Shown: positions 17,565 to 27,264, counted from the first letter of the stretch. The stretch: 64,000 nt of DNA from Halogranum amylolyticum (GCF_900110465.1 NZ_FODV01000011.1:1-64000), one strand, 5' to 3'. Numbers and translations are program-made. Notes: generated by a model not told the origin, from the sequence alone.

Positions 17565-17947
17565 CTATCCCAAACGTACCCCTTGTCGCAAGTCCCTACA
17601 AGTGGTGTAGGACAGCCTCCTTGCGAGCGAGTCGTTGGACAGCTCCGGTGCCGTGATTCGTGCACGGGCCAATGTGCACGCATAGATCTCGTCTGTGTGC
17701 CCTCTCGCCTCCCCGACAGTCGGTTGTCGTGCTGCTGCTAGTCAGAAAACGCGCCGTGGGTCATGGCATTGATATTGCCCTTCGGAGCACCACCGCCGGC
17801 GTTACTGACTGCATGATTGTCGCCAGGTGGTGCACCGTGTCCCGGCGGTGGTCCGCTCCCCAAGTGCATGAAACAGAACTCGACGCCGTCGCCGACTTCT
17901 CGCTGACATGGTCCGTTGCTCGCGGGGTGTGCACAGGTGCTTGCCAT
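17565..17947 (-). pseudogene. Decayed virus/plasmid-type gene with GAPKGNxNAxTHG motif
   Basis: The start at 17947 gives 69 residues: a Cys/His cluster (CAHP...CQRE...CFMH, possibly metal-binding) and GGGAPKGNINAMTHGAFSD, a motif seen in phage- and plasmid-encoded proteins where the chain normally continues. Here TAG follows at once. In another frame downstream a plausible continuation is visible (HTDEIYACTLARARITAPEL) up to about 17565. I treat it as a frameshifted remnant. Function unknown. Confidence 0.5.
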
Positions 17948-18289
17948 CGTTAAATCACCATACGTGGGTAGGGTTTTGTGTTTATGTCTTCAGAGAGCAA
18001 TATTCCTGTGTCTTAGGGTGTGAGAAAGGGTCCACAAAGGGATGGGGTCTGTAAGCGGGCCGTGAAGGGGAGACGGCTCACGCGACAGTCTACACCACTG
18101 ATATATGGGATTTAATGTTAGTCGCTGTTGTCCAACTGTCTTCGGTCTACGTGGTGCGGGCAGAGGCCCAAGCCAGGGATTGCTGGGTATTTACATCGAG
18201 TACCATGTCCCGTTGTGCCAGCGCAACGGTCACGGTCGCTATTAGAATCAGCGCTCATACACCTTGTAGAAGTTTTACGGAAGTTCGAG

Positions 18290-18697
18290 GAGAAAGCCCC
18301 CGTCTTTAACGCGGGGATGAATCCGACAGTTGACTACACTATTCATTATCGATAGCGCGTTGAGTTTGGATACATATCTTTTGGGCTTCCACCGTACCAC
18401 ATGGTGATGGTCTTCCCCATACTCGGCACGGCGGTTTCACCGTCTACTGGTCTTCGACCAGCGACCGTGATGGGTAATAAAACCAGAACCGCTCTGCCAC
18501 GTTCTCGTAATGGAGACGCGAATGGCAGTACCCAACAGGCTGAATACCCTGTCGTGGAGGGAAATGCACGTCCTCGGTCACAATTGGACGGCTACCGTCG
18601 AAGGGTCACGCGAAAGCGTCTTTGAACCCCGAGGAAACACGGAAGCTTAAACTCCACTTCGTGGAATCCTCGCCCTGTAGGGCGGGGAGGATGTCAA
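18290..18697 (+). mobile_element. IS200/IS605-type element relic, plus orientation
   Basis: The left part holds a GAGAAAGCCCCCGTC...GCGGGG imperfect hairpin near 18290-18315. The right end has a hairpin (CCTCGCCCTGTAGGGCGGGG, 18669-18688) followed by GGAGGATGTCA, the terminus typical of haloarchaeal TnpB-type elements. The stretch between contains no recognisable transposase. 17948-18289 shows no supportable gene. Confidence 0.5.
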
Positions 18698-18897
18698 TAA
18701 TCATCAATTACACCCCGAGACAAGAGCCAACGCTCAACCTCTGAAATAACGACCGGGCTGCCAACAATTTTGATCGAACTTTCTTCAGAAACAATCGTTA
18801 CTACGAATCTCTCTTCTAAATCCTCTTGTAATTCCCCGAGCCCATCTGTCGAGAGCTTGATTTGGGTACTATCTCGGAACCACTCTGCATTTCCCAC
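18694..18897 (-). CDS. Small conserved haloarchaeal protein (VNG_1110C-like)
   Basis: 67 residues: WFRDSTQIKLSTDGLGELQ, DLEERFVVTIVSEESSIKIV, GSPVVISEVERWLLSRGV. This pattern (RDSTQI..., FVVTIV, IxGSPVVI, a final helix ending NGV/RGV) resembles the small haloarchaeal family named after VNG_1110C, function unknown. The stop TGA (18694-18696) is made by the end of the adjoining IS605-type relic, so the last three residues are probably new. Confidence 0.6.
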   Translation of the reverse strand: MGNAEWFRDSTQIKLSTDGLGELQEDLEERFVVTIVSEESSIKIVGSPVVISEVERWLLSRGVIDDY

Positions 18898-19010
18898 GTT
18901 TTGAAGGAGTCAAATCCCCCAAGTAATAACCGCTATGTTTTGTACTACTCTCTAAAAACAGAAATTTTTTCTATCGTAAGTTTATTAGATGTGGTCGACT
19001 GAATCGCCTG

Positions 19011-19416
19011 CATCTGTCGCTGTCGTCGGCAAACCCCGTGTACCTACGAAACCGACGACGGAACTGTCAACGTCTTACTCCGCCCTGAGCATCTGGCCGT
19101 CGTCGACGCCGACACTCCTAATCGATGGGTGACTGAAACTGCTCGGCGCACGCTTGAACGCATTGAGCGGTTCGATGACCGAGCCAACGAGTACGTCCGA
19201 ATGGCCCACGAGTAGTACGGTGATGACACAGAGCAGTACCGACAAGCTGTCATTGAAGCCCTCGAATCGCTTGGAGTCACGCCCGAAGAAGCAGACAGAG
19301 CCCGCGAAACCGAAGCGACGAATCCGAGCGCTTCAACGCCACACGACCGAGAATCGCCAGCGGAACCGCCTGCTAACGCTGAGTCGGACGATCTCGGCGG
19401 CTTCGATCCCAAGTAG
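19011..19416 (+). pseudogene. Second, inverted copy of the RPA-associated protein gene, truncated
   Basis: Nearly the same sequence as the reverse strand of 11257-11690, with scattered substitutions, a 24-nt deletion between GAAGAAGCA direct repeats, and a TAG where the other copy has a sense codon (about 19213). Both share the same two-base insertion after the GKPRV codons. The 5' half of the gene is missing (sequence starts at about 19011). Inactive. Confidence 0.75.
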
Positions 19417-19423
19417 TGCGGTT

Positions 19424-19507
19424 CTACTCGCTCGATGAGCCCGCATACTCGGTAACGAATAACTCACCGTCGACCTCGTAGAGGTACCCCCCGTAATAGG
19501 AGACGTT
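19424..19507 (-). pseudogene. 3' fragment of a second copy of the small winged-helix gene
   Basis: 28 codons (YGGYLYEVDGELFVTEYAG and SSSE stop) match the end of the gene at 10995-11237. The copy is cut at 19507 by the IS5-family element that starts at 19508. Confidence 0.65.
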
Positions 19508-20447
19508 GGCTGTGTTGAATCACTAGACGGCGTCGGGATTGGTCGCTAAATCAAAGGAGTTGAAGCGGGAGGATTTGGTTGTCCATGACGCAAATCTCCC
19601 GCCTCACTGGGCAAGTTGTCCCTGTTGCTCAAAGAGGTACTGGCGATGGAGACGAATCCGCCGCTCCGGAAGGAGGCGGCGGATTCGCCGACTATGCGCT
19701 CGTTTCCCTCCACTGTCTGCGGATTTGCCTCGATACGTCCTACCGGATGACGATCGACCTGCTCAAAGAGATGCCACAAATAACCGGGGAGATCGGCCGC
19801 GTCAAGGCCGATCTCCCCTCACCACCTACGTTGTGTAAGGCGTTCGACCGGATCAGCATGAGTGTCTGTCGAGTGCTGCTGCGCCAGTCGGCGCAGCTGC
19901 ACGACCCCTCGAAACACGGCGCAATCGACGCCACGTTCTACGAACGATCAGCTGCAAGCCGTCACTACTGCCAGCGACCAAGCTACCGCGTCCAGAAGCT
20001 CAAAGTGACGAAGCTCGTCGATACAGACTCTCAAGCTGTTCTTGACGTTCACTGCTCGACGAACCGGGAAGGAAGCGACTCAGACCTCGCTGAGCAGATC
20101 GCCCGCCGGAACGCGGGCGATCTGCGGTCTCTCGCCGCTGATAAGGGCTACGACAAGGAAGCACTTCGTGAGAATCTCCGTGAGCTTGGGATTCGACCGT
20201 TGATCAAACATCGAATCTTCGCTCCGTACGACCATGCACACAACGCGAGAATCGATGAACAGCGCTACAATCAGCGATCGATGACCGAGACCGTGAACTC
20301 GGCTGTCAAGCGCTCGCTCGGCTTCGCCGTGCGAGCGCGCTCTTGGTTCCGTGAGTTCCGAGAGATCGCTCTGATGTGTGAGGTCTACAACATCAAACGG
20401 TTCGTGAATCGGTGAATTCGAACGCCGTATGGCGATTCAACACAGCC
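19508..20447 (+). mobile_element. Second IS5-family insertion sequence
   Basis: 940 bp bounded by perfect 14-bp terminal inverted repeats GGCTGTGTTGAATC (19508-19521; inverted at 20434-20447). Flanks do not show a matching 8-bp duplication (GAGACGTT on the left, GTTCAAAC on the right), which suggests a rearrangement after insertion. It interrupts the second copy of the winged-helix gene. Confidence 0.8.
19585..20415 (+). CDS. IS5-family transposase
   Basis: 276 residues from the ATG at 19585. DDE motifs: AIDATF (first Asp), LAADKGYDKEAL (second Asp), and RSMTETVNSAVKRSLG, a textbook R(3)E(6)K signature. The frame is intact and the terminal repeats are perfect, so this copy is the more likely of the two to be mobile. 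Confidence 0.92.
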   Translation: MTQISRLTGQVVPVAQRGTGDGDESAAPEGGGGFADYALVSLHCLRICLDTSYRMTIDLLKEMPQITGEIGRVKADLPSPPTLCKAFDRISMSVCRVLLRQSAQLHDPSKHGAIDATFYERSAASRHYCQRPSYRVQKLKVTKLVDTDSQAVLDVHCSTNREGSDSDLAEQIARRNAGDLRSLAADKGYDKEALRENLRELGIRPLIKHRIFAPYDHAHNARIDEQRYNQRSMTETVNSAVKRSLGFAVRARSWFREFREIALMCEVYNIKRFVNR

Positions 20448-20639
20448 GTTCAAACACTGTGACCCGAACGTACAACTGCCCACACTGCGTTTCTGTGTCT
20501 GTCGTTGCGATGGTTCCCCATCGTGAGTGACTGTCCGAAAACTGGCAGCTGACGTGGTGTTTGCCTCATTAAAATGTAAGCCTTCGGACGACCAACCTGA
20601 CACAAAAGAATCAGATAACCCGAAGTCCTTCACAGGAGA

Positions 20640-20755
20640 CGAATAACGGGGGCGTGGCACTCCCATCGGCGCGTCGGGTCGTAAACGGAAGTTCCCAAAC
20701 CAGCGCAATCGGGCGTGGGAAGCCCACGACTTTAGGGCGGGGAGGATGCCACATC
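20640..20755 (+). mobile_element. IS605/IS1341-type right-end relic
   Basis: GGGAAGCCCACGACTTTAGG followed by GCGGGGAGGATGCC (20717-20750) is the haloarchaeal TnpB-element end with one change (GATGCC for GATGTC). No tnpB gene is attached. The rest of 20448-20927 holds no supportable gene. Confidence 0.45.
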
Positions 20756-20927
20756 TCTCGTGACCCCCCGTCATCGAAGTGTAAGTACTGCAGAGAGGGC
20801 GTCTCTCGAGTGATTTCAGGACAACACTGTTTGGAGCACTCACTCTCCCGTGATGACATCCTGTTTCGAAGACGAACAGTTATGAGACGCGAAACGTTAT
20901 GTCACTCCATCTGAATTGCCTCGGTAG

Positions 20928-23146
20928 ATGTCATTACTGTTCGAGCACGCTGTGGAAGCGTTCTCGCCCGCCGAAGCCTCCCTGTATGCTGTCACTGCTC
21001 ACGCTTTGGAGACGGGTTCGACAGACATCCCGGTTCGTCCGATTGCCGAATTCGCCTGCCATCACGATTCGCTGCACGACACCGAAAACGAGTGGACGTG
21101 TATTCCACTCCATGGACCAGACGATGCGACCCTGACAGACGAGTACGTCGCCTACACAGACCACGCAGTGCGCGGCCCGATCTTCATCGTTCAAGGCGAA
21201 GACGGACACGAGCCAATCACGGCCGACGAGTTCGGCGCGACGAAACTCGCTCGTCGGATTCGGTACTGGCACTCAGATTACTTGCCCGAGACGCTGCCAG
21301 CCGGCTACGACGCACCCTTAAACAACCACGAGGGTCCTTCGAACCCGATCGAATCGGATCGGTTGTTCGAAGAGTTCGCTGAGTACGTCAATAAGGAACG
21401 CAACGCGACCAGAGTCGCGAACCGCGACCGAGTAGCGTCGAAGTCCGCTCGCGCGATCTACACGCAAGGCGGTGCAGCAATTCCGTCGCTTGCAGCGAGG
21501 GGGACCACAGACGGCGAGTATCAGTTCCGAGTCGAGCTTGACCCAGAGCTTGAAGCCGAGCGAAATGACGACTGGGCGTTCTTCGTTGAGCACGAGTTCG
21601 GAATCTATGAGGGAAATGAGGTCTTGATCAACTCGCCCAATGGTGATGCACCGAACGAATTTCCTGTCGCAGCCACAGTCAGTCGAATCCGCGGTCTCAA
21701 CGTGTGGCTCACGCTGGATTGGACCGACATCGACGCCTCCGGAGTCATCGATACCTATCTTACATCGGACCGTGAGTTCGGTGTCTCGGAACTCCTGAAT
21801 CCAGTCCCGTTCGATAGGGAACGCGAGGCAATCGAAGCGCTCTCGGAGCACCGTCTCTCAGACGTCCTCGCAGGGACTCGGCCAGTCACGTTCTCCAATG
21901 ACGCCGCGGCACGGAGCGACACATTCGATGCTGAGCTGAACCAAGAACAAGAACTTGCAGCCAAGTACGCACTGCTGGCAGACGATCTGTTCTGTATCCA
22001 CGGGCCACCAGGAACGGGGAAGACACGGACGCTCTTGGAGATCGTTCGCCGAGCCGTCGACGCCGGAGAGGACGTGCTCGTCTGTGCCGATTCCAATCAG
22101 GCAGTGGATAACCTCGTTGTCGGCGCGTCCACCCCCGATGACGTCGACGCGCAGTCACTTCACGCCTACAGCCAACACGGGGGCGGCGAGTTCGTTCTTG
22201 ACCGCGTGAACGCAGCGCGGTCGCCCACACAGTGGTCCGCACACAGTACGGGAGCGTCGAGGAGCGGCCGCAGGTCGTTGCAGCGACTAACAGTAGTGCT
22301 GCGACGATTCCACGAGAGTTTGAGCTCGTGGTCCTCGACGAGGCCACACAGTCGACGTGTACGGCGTCGTGTATCCCCCTGTCTCGGGGCAGCCGTGTCG
22401 TGCTCGCGGGCGATCACCGACAGCTCCCGCCGTTTAGTGCGACCGAAGAACCGCCGGAGTCGGGGTACGGTCTTTCCCTGTTCGAACATCTCTATGCCGA
22501 AGGTGGTGTCTACGAGGGGGTCGGACTCCAGCTCAAAACCCAGTACCGCATGCACCGCGATATCGCGGCCTTCCCGAACCGGCGGTTCTACGATCGAACG
22601 CTTCGAAACGGCAAACGGATAGAGCCACTGCCGAACAAGCCCGCGATCGAGGGGTACAACATCGGTGGTCCCGTCGATGTCGTGGAGCACTCATATGCTA
22701 ACGAAACAGAAGGGCGAATGGTTGTGCACCTCATCACCGACCTCCTCGAGGACGTGCCGGCAGCGGAAATTGGAATCATCACGCCGTACGCGGCCCAGGT
22801 TCGTCTTCTCCGGCGGATGCTCTCCGAGCACGTTGCAGTGGCAAGCGATATCTCGGTCGATACGATCGACTCCTTCCAAGGCAGCGAAAAGACTGCGATA
22901 CTCATCTCGCTCGTCCGGAGTAACAGCGACGGCGACATCGGATTCCTCGGCCGCTCGGAAGACGGACCGCGACGGCTCAACGTCGCACTGACGCGCGCAC
23001 AGCGATACTGTGCGGTCGTCGGCGACTTCCACACGCTCCGATACGAGAACAACGACAAGTGCACCGACCTATACCAAGACTTCTATGACTACTTCGATAC
23101 GGTTCTGGGACTGAATGCTGTCGACCCGACGTTCCTGTCTCTCTGA
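20928..23146 (+). pseudogene. Upf1/Dna2-like superfamily 1 helicase, frameshifted
   Basis: About 740 residues over two frames. Frame 1 (from 20928) holds the N-terminal domain (about 1-340) and Walker A GPPGTGKT at about 361, then motif Ia (VCADSNQAVDNLVVG). Frame 2 (open from about 22215 to 23146) holds VLDEATQ (motif II, the DEAxQ of Upf1-like helicases), GDHRQLPP (III), QYRMH (IV), TIDSFQGSE (V) and NVALTRAQ (VI). A one-base shift at about 22215 separates the two. All motifs are conserved, so the lesion is recent or a sequence error. These enzymes unwind DNA or RNA 5'-3'. Confidence 0.85.
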
Positions 23147-23263
23147 GAGAGATCAGCGTGGACGCAGCAGATTCGTCGGTCGGTATCAGCGTTCTGCGTG
23201 TGCCTGAGTACAGCCGGACAGATACGTTCACAGATGTATTGAACTTCGTATTTATACAAGATA

Positions 23264-23607
23264 TTGGACGAGAGCCATGTCTGTCTTCTCATCTCCTGTA
23301 GCGACAAGAAGCCCTACAGCGAATCGAAGACCCACGAAGTCGTCCGTGACCGACTCGTTGATGCCGGTGTTTGGGAAGAAGCCCACAAAGAGACAGTATC
23401 AGGGATGTACGGTCCAGTCCCTGAACAGTACAAAAAGGGCCCGCAGTGACAACCTATGATTATGTACTCACCGGTGCCGACCAAGCACAGTTCGATTTAG
23501 TTGGGGATCAGCCAGTCACATATCGTGACACGTATGGACACCAGTTCGATGCCATCGTCGGATATAGTTTGACTCTGGAGAGTATGCCGGCAATCTCGCG
23601 AGGATGA
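23264..23607 (+). pseudogene. Fragmented ArcS/TGT-associated (DUF5591-like) protein
   Basis: The first frame reads LLISCSDKKPYSESKTHEVV, then TVSGMYGPVPEQYKKGPQ and a stop. After a shift a second segment reads YDYVLTGADQAQFDL, then TYRDTYGHQFDAIVGYSLT. Both are typical of the SCS(D/A)KKPYS domain also present in archaeosine synthase. Internal sequence is missing, so this is a remnant. Its former role is unclear. Confidence 0.6.
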
Positions 23608-23710
23608 GGTTATGACGGGCCGCTAGATGCGTGACGGACGACGCTCGGAAATACGGTACTCCATTGAGTACGACAATCATATCTTCTTCGGCAACGAGGA
23701 GTAGTTCTAG

Positions 23711-25003
23711 TCACCCCACAAATGCTTCAGCTAACCTTTCCTGCATCCGTTCTCGGCGAGCCTGCCGTAGTTGCTCTTCGGAGAGGTAGTTCCGCATAAC
23801 CACATCGACACTCGAACTCCCTTGATCAGCTGCAACGCCTTCCAGTCCGGCGGCGACCTCGCTGACCGCCTCCTGATATACCGAGTACCAGAACCGCCGG
23901 CCCATTTTCGGCGTCGGTGTGTCGCCGTCGACGATGACGTCGGCCCGATCGGCGACCCGCTTGAACCGGCGACGGACCGTCGACACGGAGATGTGTCCGG
24001 TTGACGAGGAACGCGACGGGAAGAGGTGACCGTTCCACTTCTGGCGGTCAGCGAGGGTATCGACACGATCCGTAAGTAGGTTGACGCCATACATGAGCGT
24101 CACCTCGCCTGGCCCGTTCTTTCGTTCACCGTCACCAAACGAAAGGTGTGGATCGTCGCCATCAAGCACAACCTGCTGATTGTGGAGGGAAGCCACCTCA
24201 GACGGTCGAAGCCCCCAGCCGGCGAGTGCGACGACAAGAAGTTCTTCTTCTGGGTCCGATACCTCTGTGTAGATTCGACGCACCTGCGCGGGCGAGAGTG
24301 CCGATGGGTCGGACTCTTCTGCCTCCCATCCGATATCGTTCTGCACCTGCGAGAGGGGATTGTATCGTGCGTACTGGTGCCCGAACAGATACTGATACCA
24401 CGACTGGATGACCGTCAGATATTCGAGCTTCGAGCGGTTGGTGGAGAGTTCGTTGTCGAATACTTCGAGCACCGCGTAACAACGATTCATCTCCCGTGGC
24501 TGGTTCGATACGTCGTCAAGCGACGCGAGTAGTGCGTCCGTCCCATGTAAGTCCCGATAGGTCCGCACCCACTTGGTGAGTCGGGTCCGGTGTGTTTCAA
24601 CGGTGCTATCGGTGCGCTTCCCGAGCGTGCCGAGCGTTCGGAGATAGCTGTCGAGAGCGTCGACCGTCGGTTGGTGGTCGATGCCCCACACCCACTCATC
24701 GGGATCCTCACCGTCTCCAAGGCCGACAACGTTGACGAAGAACTGGCGCGGTGTGAGGTCGTGGTGTTCACGCAGGGCGTATGCGATCCCCGAGAACCCG
24801 TAGTCAGTGAGCCACTCGTAGGACGGGACGTCCCGATCTTCGTCGAAACCTTCGCGACGTCGCTTCGGTGCCATGTCGGCCCAGTAGATTGAGGCCATCT
24901 CTTCGAGGTCCATCTGCGACCAGTTGTAGCGTTTCTCGCGTTTGGATTCGTCTGTCGCAGCCTCTTTCTCCGCTGCACCCTTGGAGTGAGACCCGTTGTT
25001 CAC
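23711..25003 (-). CDS. Tyrosine recombinase / site-specific integrase
   Basis: 430 residues, GTG start at 25003. An N-terminal SAM-like core-binding domain (about 110-225) precedes the catalytic domain. Visible catalytic residues: Arg in GWGLRPSEVASL (about 266), Arg in the box-II position (PKMGRRFWYSV, about 369) where the usual His-x-x-Arg is altered, and the nucleophile Tyr in VMRNYLSEEQ (about 405). Such enzymes integrate or resolve plasmids and proviruses. It sits beside the parA operon. No att repeat or tRNA fragment was recognised. Confidence 0.85.
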   Translation of the reverse strand: MNNGSHSKGAAEKEAATDESKREKRYNWSQMDLEEMASIYWADMAPKRRREGFDEDRDVPSYEWLTDYGFSGIAYALREHHDLTPRQFFVNVVGLGDGEDPDEWVWGIDHQPTVDALDSYLRTLGTLGKRTDSTVETHRTRLTKWVRTYRDLHGTDALLASLDDVSNQPREMNRCYAVLEVFDNELSTNRSKLEYLTVIQSWYQYLFGHQYARYNPLSQVQNDIGWEAEESDPSALSPAQVRRIYTEVSDPEEELLVVALAGWGLRPSEVASLHNQQVVLDGDDPHLSFGDGERKNGPGEVTLMYGVNLLTDRVDTLADRQKWNGHLFPSRSSSTGHISVSTVRRRFKRVADRADVIVDGDTPTPKMGRRFWYSVYQEAVSEVAAGLEGVAADQGSSSVDVVMRNYLSEEQLRQARRERMQERLAEAFVG

Positions 25004-25286
25004 GGTCTCTCACCACTGGGTAACCCGGAAGCTGCGTGGTCGGGGTAATCTGAGAATCGGGTTTTCACAATTTAGAACTGAACTACCAACCTTTTAATAC
25101 TATGGCTTATGCAGGAGTGGACTATACACAACGACAATTAGTAAATCGCATGCGCGGGTGGCGCTCACACAGGTATACTGTATGGCGCTATATCAAATGT
25201 ACAAAAATATGTCCCTGTGCAGTCGAGGTCGAAATTTCGCCGACTTGGACACGTTAATTGCGCAGATCAGCAGAGCGGCGGATGAT

Positions 25287-25462
25287 CTAATCGCCGTCTT
25301 CCTCGACCGACTCGAAGATATCGATGTCCCAGTTGTGAGCCAGGTCGTGAACTGGTCAAAGACCATCTTCGCGGTTAAGGAGTACTGATCGGAACCGCCA
25401 CTCGACCGGAGACAGCGATAGACGGCGGATTCGGGGTCAGTCACATCGTTGCCGTAATTCAA
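25287..25462 (-). pseudogene. Small frameshifted hypothetical gene
   Basis: Start 25462: VTDPESAVYRCLRSSGGSDQ, YSLTAKMVFDQF; with a one-base shift near 25350 it ends VHDLAHNWDIDIFESVEEDGD at TAG 25287. The two halves fit as one acidic 58-residue protein. Without the shift the frame becomes Ser/Arg-rich and unlikely. No family recognised. Bases 25463-25753 show nothing else. Confidence 0.35.
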
Positions 25463-25753
25463 TCTTGAATTTGTACCCGATCACGTAGGGTGTCTTCGTC
25501 CCGAACGACGAACTCTTCGGTCTGTGTTCGGAGCCTCCCCTTGCAACGAATGGTAACGAGGAGATGTGGCGAGCCTCTACCCGCTGAGGACAACCCAGAG
25601 ACACACCCCAAACTTTGGCCTATCGCTCATCTGTCGGAGATTGTTGATCTCGTTCTCTTGACCAGACCTCCTTCCATCAACAATGTGCTACACAAGAGCG
25701 TATTTCTAATCGTCATATTACTGCTCTTAATGCCTAACCGACGGCTGTACCAC

Positions 25754-26191
25754 CTAGCCGTCGTCAATGAGGGGACCGTCAACGCGTTCGGTCCGTGTTG
25801 CAATGAATTGATCCGTAATATCCTCAACAGAGAGTTCGTTGACCGCAGCCTGCAGGAGGGCATTGTGCAGTTCGCGTTTCTGGACCGCACCATAGCCGTT
25901 CCGTCGGAGAGCGATTTCAGCTTCGAACAGTAATCCGGATGGACCATCAAGCGTTTCCCAGGTCCTGGGGAGACAGTAGACGGAATGTTGGGTCTGACTT
26001 TTAGCCGTAGGGAATGCCGGATCAGTATCTGGATTGTAGTCGTCGTCAGACTCGCTGTCGGCTTCAGTAGAATCGTCTGTACTCTCATTATCGGAGAGGG
26101 TACCGGCTAGTTCGCCGAGAGCCTCATCACCCGGATCATTTGCCTCTTCGATCTCATCACTGATCTCATCGGCGAGATCGTCGAATGGCAT
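25754..26191 (-). CDS. ParA-linked small acidic protein, probable partition partner
   Basis: 145 residues. The N-terminal 55 are strongly acidic; then AKSQTQHSVYCLPRTWETLDG, FEAEIALRRNGYGAVQKRELHNALLQAA and a helical tail. The start overlaps the parA stop (TAATG at 26189-26193), so translation is coupled. Plasmid parA genes are usually followed by the centromere-binding partner. The KRELHNALLQAAV region could be a ribbon-helix-helix-like DNA-binding unit (inference). Confidence 0.65.
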   Translation of the reverse strand: MPFDDLADEISDEIEEANDPGDEALGELAGTLSDNESTDDSTEADSESDDDYNPDTDPAFPTAKSQTQHSVYCLPRTWETLDGPSGLLFEAEIALRRNGYGAVQKRELHNALLQAAVNELSVEDITDQFIATRTERVDGPLIDDG

Positions 26192-27066
26192 TAACGAATC
26201 ACCCCGCCGACTTCGACAATCTGAGCAAGTTCCGCGTAGCAGGCGAGCTGGTCACACTCGGGGTCGTAATCGCGTAAGGGTTGGCGAGCACGATGGGCCT
26301 TATCGATGCTGGCGCGGTGACGAATACCCGGGAGTTCACCAGTGTACTCGCCGTTGTCGATAGCGTCCCAATCTGAAGGCGTGAGCCGGGCGAAGTTAGG
26401 GACAAATTGGGCGAGATCGTCTCGGCGGTTGAGAGCGTACAGCAGGTTCCGGTCGCGGGTATCCTGGTCGAGCCGTTCTGAAAGGTCGGTCGGGACCAAT
26501 GCGAGAAGATCAAGGTCGAAATACTGACGGGCTTCTTGGATGAGTCGCTTGTTGGTCTGGGTGATGCCGCTTTCCCACCCGCTTTCGGGTCGGAGTGGGA
26601 CGATGAGGTGTTTGGTCGCGAACAGGGCGTTGTCATTGAGTTTCCCGCGGTTGGCGGGCGTATCGACGACGATATAGTCGTACCCGTCGCCGAGGAGGGG
26701 GTCAACGACGTTTCGGTGGAGGCGTTGACTCGAGGCCATCGCCGACTGGAGGTTGGTTTCGACGTCTTCGAGGGCTTCGTGTGAAGGCAGTAAATCGAGG
26801 CTGTCGGTGACCGAGACGATGTGGCCGGCGGGGTCGGCGCCGTCGATGAGGATTTGTTGGAGGTGGTTGTCACCTTCGTAGCGGTCGCGGTAGCCGAGAT
26901 TGAACGTCGTGTGGCCGTTGTCGTCGAGGTCGATGAGGAGAGCAGTGCTGTTTCGGTCACCGAGTTCGCGGGCGAGATTGATGGCGGTGGTCGATTTGCC
27001 GAACCCGCCTTTGAGGACATTCACGGCGACGGCACGGGGCGATTTTTTAGGTTCCGATGTGGGCAT
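26191..27066 (-). CDS. parA: ParA/Soj-family partition ATPase
   Basis: 291 residues. Deviant Walker A KGGFGKST (about 19-26) with the signature Lys, Walker A' LIDLDDNGHTTFNLG (about 45-60), Walker B YIVVDTPANRG (about 132-142). ParA ATPases move plasmid copies by dynamic DNA-bound gradients together with a centromere-binding protein. It is the upstream gene of a two-gene operon. The upstream region (27067-27426) carries short repeats that could be the centromere. Confidence 0.9.
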   Translation of the reverse strand: MPTSEPKKSPRAVAVNVLKGGFGKSTTAINLARELGDRNSTALLIDLDDNGHTTFNLGYRDRYEGDNHLQQILIDGADPAGHIVSVTDSLDLLPSHEALEDVETNLQSAMASSQRLHRNVVDPLLGDGYDYIVVDTPANRGKLNDNALFATKHLIVPLRPESGWESGITQTNKRLIQEARQYFDLDLLALVPTDLSERLDQDTRDRNLLYALNRRDDLAQFVPNFARLTPSDWDAIDNGEYTGELPGIRHRASIDKAHRARQPLRDYDPECDQLACYAELAQIVEVGGVIR

Positions 27067-27123
27067 AGCGGTGGTTCATACTAAGAACGTATAAAAATGT
27101 GGTGCCTGTCGAAGATGTGGCTC

Positions 27124-27264
27124 TTGTTTTGCATGGAGAAGAATGCACGAGAGGAATGAATTGGGACACATGCACGAGATAAATGACTTCACAAACAGCA
27201 CCGACATGCATAACTTTGTGTACATGAAAAAAATGTAATAAAGTGATTAATGTTGTGCATGTTG
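27124..27264. promoter_or_regulatory. Candidate parS/centromere or iteron-like region upstream of parA
   Basis: The motif TGCACGAG occurs twice (27144-27151 and 27171-27178), with related TGCATG words near 27130, 27206 and 27256, in an AT-rich non-coding stretch between parA and the next gene. Position and repetition suggest a partner-protein binding site. The rest of 27067-27426 shows no gene. Confidence 0.35.
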
